From Clostridiaceae bacterium HFYG-1003 (GTDB lineage: Bacteria > Bacillota > Clostridia > Clostridiales > Clostridiaceae): DNA of 64,000 nt. The position numbers were made by a program, and so were the translations under genes. Where the stretch lies: the NCBI GenBank assembly GCA_024579835.1, contig CP102060.1, positions 2,269,558 through 2,333,557 on the forward strand, written 5' to 3'. Under the pieces are notes generated by a model. That model saw only the letters and a program-made list of their open reading frames with translations, was not told where the DNA came from and did no database searches. Numbering within the stretch: position 1 is the first letter of the stretch; each line of letters opens with the position of its first letter. Shown here in pieces: positions 57,474-64,000 of the stretch.

Positions 57474-57854
57474 CTAATGGTTCAATCCTGCCAAAAAGCG
57501 TTCACGGTCAACGACTGCGCGGATATGGGTCCCTTCCCCGATGATGTGTTCTCCTGATTCGGCCTGAATCCTGAAATGAATCAGGCGTCCTTTGACTTCA
57601 GTCACCTCGGAGGTGCAGGTAATCTGCGCTCCGATGGGCGAAGCCTTGAGGTGGTCGAAGTTCAGGTGAATTCCGACGGTGGTTGAACCCTCCGGCAGAA
57701 ACGACCGGACCGAGTCCTTGCAGTTTGATTCTAAGAATGCGATCAGAGCCGGTGTTCCCAGTACTTCAAGATCCCCTGATCCCAGTGCTGCCGCAGAATG
57801 CTGCGGTGCTGCGGTGATTTGGGTTGTATGTTTCATTCCGGCTTCCAGTCCCAT
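57474..57854 (-). CDS. Hotdog-fold thioesterase-like protein (FlK-type)
   Basis: A 126-residue single hotdog domain, similar in sequence pattern to FlK-like acyl-CoA thioesterases: GTPALIAFLESNC near residue 33-45 and TTVGIHLNFDHLKASPIG (about 58-75). Likely cleaves or binds a short acyl-CoA; FlK-type enzymes use Thr, Glu and His, whose positions here I cannot confirm. ATG after CAGGAGGAG. 43 bases before fhs, so the two genes probably share a transcript. Confidence 0.7.
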   Translation of the reverse strand: MGLEAGMKHTTQITAAPQHSAAALGSGDLEVLGTPALIAFLESNCKDSVRSFLPEGSTTVGIHLNFDHLKASPIGAQITCTSEVTEVKGRLIHFRIQAESGEHIIGEGTHIRAVVDRERFLAGLNH

Positions 57855-58026
57855 AAGCTCCTCCTGACGGATTAAAATATTATGCTACATTAAGTTTAAA
57901 CAGAAAACGGCATAGACTCAAGCCGAAATGGCATATTGATTCAATTTTAAATCTCTGTTAACAACTCTTCTCAATATGACGGTCCGCTGACGCAACTCCC
58001 CTGTCATTTTTAAGAACATGGTAAAA
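57855..58026. other. Intergenic region upstream of the thioesterase gene
   Basis: AT-rich stretch that should hold the promoter of the thioesterase-fhs transcript; TTCTGT and TAATAT with a 17-base gap is one weak option near 57877-57905. Nothing else seen. Confidence 0.35.
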
Positions 58027-58058
58027 ATGAGCAGCTCCGGAAAACGGATGCTGCTCAT
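58027..58058 (-). terminator. Terminator after ftsH
   Basis: The stem ATGAGCAGC (58027-58035) and its complement (58050-58058) are followed on the minus strand by TTTTTACC. Confidence 0.7.
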
Positions 58059-58177
58059 GACATATTTATTCATTTTATTCTCCGGTTCAGGCCATTGCGA
58101 TGAATTTCCTGGTCCGGTCTGTCTCAGACTGCTCAGAGATACAGGAGCATCCATCGCCTGCGCATCGGTCCGGCGCT

Positions 58178-60118
58178 TTAAGCCGTCCCTGCCGCCTGGC
58201 GGAGATTGCCCAGGGCCTGTCGCTTGCGCCGGGAATAGTCTTCCAGCACCTTTTCATTGGCCTTGCGGGCTTCGACCTCGGTGAGAGGCTCCGGCAGCTT
58301 GCCGGTGGTAAAGAGTGCTTCAAACTCGTAAGCCTGGAGCGTTTCCTTCGCCAGGAGACTCTGCGCGACGAGATGGAGCTTTTCCCCCTCGCGCTTCAGA
58401 ATTTCCTCGGCCTTGTGATAGGCTGAATCCACCAGCTTTTTGACTTCCTGATCAATGAGGTCGCCCATGGCTTCGGAATAAGGCTGCTGACGTCCCATGT
58501 CCCGGCCCAGGAAGACTTCTTCGGCATCGCCGAAGGACAGGTTGCCGATGACATCACTCATGCCGTATTCCTTGACCATGGCCCGGGCAATCTTGGAAGC
58601 CCGGTCGATGTCACTCTTGGCACCGGTGGAAATGTCATTGAGGATCAGCTTCTCGGCGCAGCGTCCGCCAAACAGAGTCGCCAGATCATCCAGCAGGGAG
58701 GTCCGGGAAGTATAGCTCGTATCCTCCAGGGGGATGTGCATGGTATAGCCTCCGGCCCGGCCCCGCGGAATGATGGAAATCTCCGTGACCGGATCAATGG
58801 TAGGCAGGCTGCGCGCCACAATGGCGTGCCCGGCCTCATGGTAGGCCGTGAGATGCTTGCTCTCGTCGGTCTGCACCCGGGATTTTTTCTCGGGTCCCAG
58901 CTGGACTTTGGTCCGGGCTTCTTCAAAGTGCGCCATGGAGATATAGGGCTTGGCTTCCCGGGCAGCCAAGAGGGCCGCCTCATTGGCCAGATTCTGCAGC
59001 TCCGCTCCGGAAAATCCGGTGGTAGTTTTCGCGATGATCTTCAGGTTGACGTCATCCCCCAGGGGTTTGTTGCGGGTATGGATCTTCAGGATCTCTTCCC
59101 GCCCCTTGGAATCCGGCAGATCAATGTGGATCTGCCGGTCAAACCGGCCGGGACGAAGCAGCGCCGGGTCCAGCACATCTGCCCGGTTAGTGGCGGCCAT
59201 GACGACGATGCCCTGATTTTCCTCAAATCCGTCCATTTCCACCAGAAGCTGATTCAACGTCTGCTCCCGTTCATCGTGGCCTCCGCCAAAGCCGGTGCCG
59301 CGCTGGCGGCCGACGGCGTCGATTTCATCCAGAAAAACGATGCAGGGCGCGTTGCGCTTGGCCTGATCAAACAGGTCGCGGACGCGGGAGGCGCCGACAC
59401 CGACAAACATTTCGACGAAATCCGAACCGGAGATGATGTAGAACGGCACCCCGGCTTCGCCGGCCACAGCCCGGGCCAGCAGCGTCTTACCGGTACCAGG
59501 ATATCCCACCATCAGCAGTCCCTTGGGAATCTTGGCTCCCAGCTTCTGGTACTTGGCCGGATTCTTGAGGAAGTCGACCACTTCCATCAGCTCAAATTTT
59601 TCCTCTTCGGCTCCGGCCACCTGAGCAAACGTAACATCGTTCTGCTCCGGGTTAACCAGCCGGGCTTTGCTTTTGCCAAAATTGGCCGCCGACTTGGGTC
59701 CCTGGTTGTTGTTCCGCATCAGAAAACCGACAAAGAACACCAGCAGTCCCAGCGTCAGTAGCATCGACAGAAACGGAGCCAGCTGCGAAACGATGCTCTG
59801 GGATCCGGCCGGTTCGCTCAGTGTGACTTTGGCAGCCAGTTCCTTGTTGGATTCTACCAGGGTACGATAGGTCTCCGTGAGCATCACCGTCTTGGTTTCT
59901 TTATTATCCTGAGCCGACAGGCCCGTCAGGGTCATGTAGGACCCATTGGGAAACGCCCGCACGCTGCTCAGTTTGCCTTCATTCACCTGGGAGATGAACT
60001 GATTGTAGTCCACCGAGGCAACCGCTCCGGGCAGAAGCTGGGCAAAGCCGATCAGAACGAGCAGTATCAGGCTCATGATGGCAAGTCGGGACAGTGGCAG
60101 CTGTGGTTTTTGTTCCAT
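58178..60118 (-). CDS. ftsH: ATP-dependent zinc metalloprotease FtsH
   Basis: A 646-residue membrane-bound AAA+ protease that degrades misassembled membrane proteins and some regulators. Two N-terminal membrane helices (about 10-27 and 110-130) flank an extracytoplasmic domain. The AAA Walker A reads [13 protein letters not shown] (about 204-216); the first position after Gly is Tyr, where most FtsH have Pro. Walker B is [12 protein letters not shown], and the zinc site is YHEAGHAIV (HEXXH, about 428-436). The ATG overlaps the hpt stop (TAATG). Confidence 0.97.
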   Translation of the reverse strand: MEQKPQLPLSRLAIMSLILLVLIGFAQLLPGAVASVDYNQFISQVNEGKLSSVRAFPNGSYMTLTGLSAQDNKETKTVMLTETYRTLVESNKELAAKVTLSEPAGSQSIVSQLAPFLSMLLTLGLLVFFVGFLMRNNNQGPKSAANFGKSKARLVNPEQNDVTFAQVAGAEEEKFELMEVVDFLKNPAKYQKLGAKIPKGLLMVGYPGTGKTLLARAVAGEAGVPFYIISGSDFVEMFVGVGASRVRDLFDQAKRNAPCIVFLDEIDAVGRQRGTGFGGGHDEREQTLNQLLVEMDGFEENQGIVVMAATNRADVLDPALLRPGRFDRQIHIDLPDSKGREEILKIHTRNKPLGDDVNLKIIAKTTTGFSGAELQNLANEAALLAAREAKPYISMAHFEEARTKVQLGPEKKSRVQTDESKHLTAYHEAGHAIVARSLPTIDPVTEISIIPRGRAGGYTMHIPLEDTSYTSRTSLLDDLATLFGGRCAEKLILNDISTGAKSDIDRASKIARAMVKEYGMSDVIGNLSFGDAEEVFLGRDMGRQQPYSEAMGDLIDQEVKKLVDSAYHKAEEILKREGEKLHLVAQSLLAKETLQAYEFEALFTTGKLPEPLTEVEARKANEKVLEDYSRRKRQALGNLRQAAGTA

Positions 60119-60684
60119 TAATCCTTACTCCTGTAAACTTCTTCCTTTAATGTTGCCACGAAGGGCAGGTTCCGGTAGCGCTCGGCATAGTCGATGCCAT
60201 AGCCGATGATGAAGGCATCGGGAATGACATAGCCCACATACCGCACCGGCAGCACCTGGGTACGCCGGGCGGGCTTGTCCAGCAGACACATGATTTCCAC
60301 GGAGGCCGCTCCTCTGCCTTTGAGATAATCCATCAGATAGGTCAGCGTCGTGCCCGAGTCAATGATGTCTTCCACCAGGAGCACGTGCTTGCCCTTGATA
60401 TCGGTATCCAGATCCTTCAAAATCCGGACAACGCCGGAGCTTTCGGTCGAGGACCCGTAACTTGATACCGCCATGAACTCAATTTCCAGCGGGATGGTGG
60501 TCCGCTTGACCAGATCGGACATAAACATAAAGGAGCCCTTCAGAATGCCGACCAGCACCAGCTCCTTATTTTTGTAGTCTTCGTTGACCTGATTGGCCAG
60601 TTCCTGGCACTTTTGCGCCAGCTGCTCCTGATCAAACAGGATTTCCTGAATGTCATCATACATGTTGTGATCCGTTTTCATCAT
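60118..60684 (-). CDS. hpt: Hypoxanthine phosphoribosyltransferase
   Basis: A 188-residue purine-salvage enzyme converting hypoxanthine (and guanine) with PRPP to the nucleotide. The PRPP motif is VLLVEDIIDSGTTLTYL (about 101-117) and LVGILKGSFMFMSDL is the N-terminal family signature. Its start overlaps the end of tilS by 29 bases; an internal ATG at the second codon is equally possible. The tilS-hpt-ftsH order is conserved in Firmicutes. Confidence 0.96.
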   Translation of the reverse strand: MMKTDHNMYDDIQEILFDQEQLAQKCQELANQVNEDYKNKELVLVGILKGSFMFMSDLVKRTTIPLEIEFMAVSSYGSSTESSGVVRILKDLDTDIKGKHVLLVEDIIDSGTTLTYLMDYLKGRGAASVEIMCLLDKPARRTQVLPVRYVGYVIPDAFIIGYGIDYAERYRNLPFVATLKEEVYRSKD

Positions 60685-62050
60685 GATTCGTATTCTCCAT
60701 CACTGTAATATATAGTATTTTATCAGTATTTTGGGTAATTCTAAATGCTTCCCCGCAAATTCCCGGATGAATATACAGGATCCGGCCCGCTTCATCGGTG
60801 AATACGGGAACCCGGTCACGGTCTTCGCGGTGCACCTTGCGGTCGATAAAGATGCGGCGGACCTTTTTCGGCTCCGACATCCCCGGCAGCAGGATCCGGT
60901 CGCCTTCCCGGCGCCGGCGGATGATCAGTTCCTGCAGACCCGTGACATCCAGGCGGGTTGCCGTACCCTGCGGCGGCTCAAAATCAAGCCGAATCCGGTA
61001 CGGCGGGAATTCCACCGTTTCCGGAAGAAAGCTCAGATCCACCCGAACCTCATCCGTCGGCTCGATCCCGGCTGCATCGCGTTTCAGGGACCATTCCAGC
61101 TGGCCGTAATGATTGTAGACGGTGACGCCTCCCGGCAGATCCAGCCGGCGTCCGGTCTGTCCGGCAGCCAGAGCCAGGATATCCTCCACCTGACTGGCTG
61201 AGAGATCCAGCCGGCTGCCCTTGAGCTGAGCCAGGGCCGCAAACACCAGGCGCGAAGTCATGGCCCGGTGCTCACCGAAGGCTTCGCCGGCCAGAATCAC
61301 CTTGTCGCCTTCCTGTCGGATCTGCGTCCTGGCGAGCGTTGCGGCCGCCTGTTCCAGATAGTCCCGGTCCCAGTCCAGGGAACGGCTCATCTGACCCAGG
61401 GTGCTGACGATATCGGGATTATAAGACTCCAGCTGAGGGATTAGCTCCAGGCGAATTCGATTCCGGGTGTATTCCCGGTTGTCATTGCTCGAATCCAGCC
61501 GGTACTCCAGTCCCCGACCTTTCAGCCAGGCTTCGAGATCCGCCCGGGATGTCATCAGCAGCGGCCGGATGTATTTCCCGTCCCGCTCCAGGCGCATGCC
61601 GGCCAGGCCATTGAGGCCCGATCCCCGAATCAGCCGGTGCAGGATGGTCTCCGCCTGATCGTTGCGGTGATGCGCCAGCGCCGTTTTATCATAGCTCTCC
61701 AGGCGCATGATTTCTTCAAAGAACTCGTAGCGCACTTCCCGTGCGGCCAGTTCGAAGCTCTGACCGAGACGGCGCGCCCGGGCCGGAACATCTTCTGTAT
61801 GAATAAAGCAGGGAATGCGCCTTGCTTTGGCCAAATTTCGAACAAAGGCTTCCTCGCCGTCGGATTCCATACCGCGCAGCCCATGGTTGACGTGGACTGC
61901 CCCCAGAGAAATGCCCAGAGCCTCCTGCCACTCTGCCAGGAGGTGGAACAGGCAGACGGAGTCCGGGCCGCCGGACAGCGCCACCAGAATCCGCTGTCCC
62001 GGCAGGATCAGCCGTTCCTTCCGGATCAGCTCCATAATCTGTTGTTCCAT
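60656..62050 (-). CDS. tilS: tRNA(Ile)-lysidine synthetase TilS
   Basis: A 464-residue enzyme that converts the wobble cytidine of tRNA-Ile (CAU) to lysidine so that it reads AUA. The N-terminal PP-loop is LVALSGGPDSVCLFHLL (about 23-39) with HVNHGLRG following, and LAHHRNDQAETILHRLIRG near 128 is typical. The C-terminal domains are present, so the gene is complete. Own promoter just upstream. First gene of tilS-hpt-ftsH. Confidence 0.96.
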   Translation of the reverse strand: MEQQIMELIRKERLILPGQRILVALSGGPDSVCLFHLLAEWQEALGISLGAVHVNHGLRGMESDGEEAFVRNLAKARRIPCFIHTEDVPARARRLGQSFELAAREVRYEFFEEIMRLESYDKTALAHHRNDQAETILHRLIRGSGLNGLAGMRLERDGKYIRPLLMTSRADLEAWLKGRGLEYRLDSSNDNREYTRNRIRLELIPQLESYNPDIVSTLGQMSRSLDWDRDYLEQAAATLARTQIRQEGDKVILAGEAFGEHRAMTSRLVFAALAQLKGSRLDLSASQVEDILALAAGQTGRRLDLPGGVTVYNHYGQLEWSLKRDAAGIEPTDEVRVDLSFLPETVEFPPYRIRLDFEPPQGTATRLDVTGLQELIIRRRREGDRILLPGMSEPKKVRRIFIDRKVHREDRDRVPVFTDEAGRILYIHPGICGEAFRITQNTDKILYITVMENTNHDENGSQHV

Positions 62051-62118
62051 CGCCCTCCCCCTTCTGCTTTCGATTGTTTCATAGACCAGTCAGGCCTTCT
62101 GACCGTGGTGATAGATTC

Positions 62119-62147
62119 ATTATACCCGTCCCCTGCCCCCAGGACAA
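62119..62147 (-). promoter_or_regulatory. Promoter of tilS-hpt-ftsH
   Basis: The minus strand has -35 TTGTCC (62142-62147), 17 bases, and -10 TATAAT (62119-62124). Confidence 0.65.
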
Positions 62148-62150
62148 ATA

Positions 62151-62191
62151 GGCAGGACAGGCCCGGGCTTCTGCCTTTGACCTGTCCTGCC
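62151..62191 (-). terminator. Terminator after the histidine kinase gene
   Basis: The arms GGCAGGACAGG and CCTGTCCTGCC form an 11-bp stem (62151-62161, 62181-62191). The T-run is weak. Confidence 0.55.
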
Positions 62192-62197
62192 TGCTGA

Positions 62198-63727
62198 TTA
62201 CAGATGCTGCAGCTTCTGCAGCGGAAGGGTAATGCTAAACACCGCCCCCGGTCCGTCCGTCCGGTTTTTCGCGGCAATGGTTCCGCCGTGGCGTTCCACG
62301 GCTGCCTCGGCAATGGACAGACCAATGCCGTGCCGTCCCCCGGGGCCTTTGGTAAAACGCTGGAAGATCTTCTCCTCGCTGCCCGGCACAATGCCGTGGC
62401 CGTCATCTGAGACGGTGATTACCACCTGATCGTCCCGCACTGTGCCTTCCAGCTGAATGAGGGAATCGGCGTAGCGCACGGCGTTGGAAACCAAATTCTG
62501 CAAGGCCCGGTGCAGTTCCTCGTAATAGACGCAAATTCTCGGATCCTGGTGAACCACGACCTCAATCGTCTTCTGGCTCAGGCGGGCATCATGCGCTGAA
62601 TCCTCCCGGGCTTCCAGCAGCAGTTCGGACAGTCGGAGGGGCGTCCGTTCGCCCAGAAGGCTCTCATTGGACTCAATCCGGGACAGATACAGGATATCTT
62701 CCACCAGTTTCTCGAGCTTGCCCGATTCTTCCAATATGACATCCGCCGCCTCGTCAGCTGTAAACACCCCGTACTTGATGCCCTCGGCATAGCCCCGGAT
62801 TCCGGTCAGGGGGGTGCGCAGCTCATGGGACACATTCTGGAAGAAAGTTTTCTGATTGGCATGGTAGTCCTTCAGCTGATGAGCCGCCTCATTGAGCGAT
62901 TCATTCAGATCCACCAGTTCCTGTTCGCGCAGATGAAAGTCCTCGCCCTCAAACACACCCCGTCCCAGCTGCTTGGACAGACCCTGGAGCCGGGCAATGG
63001 GATTGGCCAGACGCTGAGCCAGGTAACGCACGACGAAGAAGGTCACCACCAGTACCGGTCCCATGATAAAGGTCAGAATCCACAGGGCATTCCCGATGAA
63101 CCGGTCGTAGACTTCACCGTCGATAAAAGCCAGCACGTACTCCGGATCCTCTCCTTCGGAAAAAGGGATGCTCTGCAGGTAATAGTTTTCGCCGCCAATG
63201 CTGGCGGTCCGGACGGAATCATCCGCCAGCTGATAGGATGTTTCCTGGACATATTCATGAACGGCCAGGCTTTCCCGGTAAGACGCAGCATCCAGCCGCA
63301 ACATCGGACCCTGGGTGGTTCCCGGGTTCGTTGCCGGTTTGGTCGAAGGATTGGTTCGTCCCCCCTGCCAGCCCATTCCCATTCCCATTCCCTGAATTTC
63401 GGCCGCTGTCTCCTCCGCGCTGTTGACCAGCGGCAAAGTCAGCTCGCCCGCTTCATTCAGGAACAGAATATTGACACTGGAATCGGCGCTGTTCTGGATC
63501 ATCATCCGATGAAACATGGAGCTCCGGTTGGGGCCCCGGGGAATCTGCGACTGCTGGGCAAACTCCAACACCAGCGCCTTGGCTTCCTCCAGCTGCTGAT
63601 TCAGGAGCGCCACCACATGACCGCGAACCGCCACATTGAACCCCAGGGCAACCAGGATGAACACCGCCAGGATCGTAGTGAAAAAATACAGCAGCATGGT
63701 ATTTCCGATTTTTGGCCGCTTACTCAT
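62198..63727 (-). CDS. Sensor histidine kinase
   Basis: A 509-residue membrane sensor. Membrane helix 1 (about 9-31), an extracytoplasmic domain of about 180 residues including a Gly/Met-rich segment (IQGMGMGMGWQGG) and a Thr/Pro/Asn-rich linker, helix 2 (about 213-233), a HAMP domain, HisKA with the phospho-acceptor in FFQNVSHELRTPLTGIRGYA (about 300-319), and an HATPase domain with NLVSNAVRYA (N box) and VSDDGHGI (G1 box). Overlaps the response regulator stop by 8 bases, so it is coupled to it. The signal is unknown; the Met-rich stretch could bind metal. Confidence 0.92.
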   Translation of the reverse strand: MSKRPKIGNTMLLYFFTTILAVFILVALGFNVAVRGHVVALLNQQLEEAKALVLEFAQQSQIPRGPNRSSMFHRMMIQNSADSSVNILFLNEAGELTLPLVNSAEETAAEIQGMGMGMGWQGGRTNPSTKPATNPGTTQGPMLRLDAASYRESLAVHEYVQETSYQLADDSVRTASIGGENYYLQSIPFSEGEDPEYVLAFIDGEVYDRFIGNALWILTFIMGPVLVVTFFVVRYLAQRLANPIARLQGLSKQLGRGVFEGEDFHLREQELVDLNESLNEAAHQLKDYHANQKTFFQNVSHELRTPLTGIRGYAEGIKYGVFTADEAADVILEESGKLEKLVEDILYLSRIESNESLLGERTPLRLSELLLEAREDSAHDARLSQKTIEVVVHQDPRICVYYEELHRALQNLVSNAVRYADSLIQLEGTVRDDQVVITVSDDGHGIVPGSEEKIFQRFTKGPGGRHGIGLSIAEAAVERHGGTIAAKNRTDGPGAVFSITLPLQKLQHL

Positions 63728-64000
63728 TGCTCTTCCTCTGATTCAGGCGAAAGCCAAAACCCCAGACCGTCTCGATGACCGCCTGAGAATCGCCCATTTT
63801 CTTGCGCAGCCGCTTCAGGGTATCATCCGTGACGCGGGTTTCCACCACTGTACTGTAACCCCACACCTTGTCCAGCAGCTCCTCCCGTGAGACCGCCCGA
63901 TCCTGATTTTCCACCAGATACTTCAGCAGAGCATACTCATTGGGTGCCAGATCCACATTGGCTCCGGCAATGGTGACCAGCTTCTGCTCTGGGTGAATTA
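63720..64000 (-). CDS. OmpR/PhoB-family response regulator (partial, C-terminus)
   Basis: The C-terminal 92 or so residues of a response regulator; the gene continues past the right edge. The winged-helix DNA-binding domain is clear: LAPNEYALLKYLVENQDRAVSREELLDKVWG followed by the recognition helix segment RVTDDTLKRLRKKM and VWGFGFRLN at the end. Partner of the histidine kinase that follows it. Confidence 0.92.
   Translation of the reverse strand, partial: IHPEQKLVTIAGANVDLAPNEYALLKYLVENQDRAVSREELLDKVWGYSTVVETRVTDDTLKRLRKKMGDSQAVIETVWGFGFRLNQRKSNE

Overview
The window looks like a chromosomal segment of a low-G+C-lineage Gram-positive bacterium (Firmicutes, class Clostridia), although its own coding DNA is fairly G+C rich. 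Evidence: T-box, TPP and FMN leaders of the Firmicutes type, a single-chain glycyl-tRNA synthetase, type III pantothenate kinase, the tilS-hpt-ftsH gene order, formate-tetrahydrofolate ligase, and a 16S rRNA of Clostridia character (perhaps near Fusibacter/Acidaminobacteraceae; this placement is from memory and weak). Most genes lie on the minus strand.

Layout. 1-2460: the start of an ABC ATPase, a 20-bp tandem array, a DUF1622 membrane protein and D-serine ammonia-lyase. 2560-5070: thiD-thiC behind a TPP riboswitch. 5210-10470: one rRNA operon (16S-23S-5S-tRNA-Asn) with its promoter and terminator. 10540-16510: a MacB-like ABC ATPase / lipoprotein / giant FtsX-type permease / rimI operon. 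16760-18300: a 25-residue peptide gene, a small unknown and a HEAT-repeat protein on the plus strand. 18350-22800: riboflavin operon ribD-ribE-ribBA-ribH behind an FMN riboswitch. 23120-24800: an AT-rich pair, one a C39-like peptidase gene broken by an in-frame TGA. 25330-25730: an unassigned structured RNA candidate and a long palindrome. 25733-32470: 6-phosphofructokinase, a RocB-like M20 peptidase (plus strand), murD and glyQS behind a T-box whose leader follows a second tRNA-Asn directly.

32580-41010: coaX (plus), then a PfkB sugar kinase and an ATP-grasp ligase, then a siderophore-type iron ABC importer divergent from an AraC-type regulator across a putative Fur box. 41140-47410: cysS and an ABC-2-like exporter whose permease gene is cut by an ISL3-family insertion sequence. 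47430-50000: an unknown membrane-anchored protein, a GNAT acetyltransferase and an adenosine-deaminase-family gene with an in-frame TGA. 50256-53580: greA-lysS and dusB. 53830-55273: quinone oxidoreductase and a SHOCT protein (plus). 55719-57854: a thioesterase-like gene with fhs. 58020-62150: tilS-hpt-ftsH. 62150-64000: an OmpR/histidine-kinase two-component pair running off the right edge.

The most unusual recurrent trait is the presence of short tandem repeats (units of about 9-23 bp) just after, or spanning, the stop codons of several genes. Other points for follow-up are the two single-UGA gene interruptions, the structured RNA downstream of pfkA, the tRNA-Asn/glyQS T-box arrangement, and the insertion into the exporter. 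I did not find a defence island, CRISPR array or prophage.
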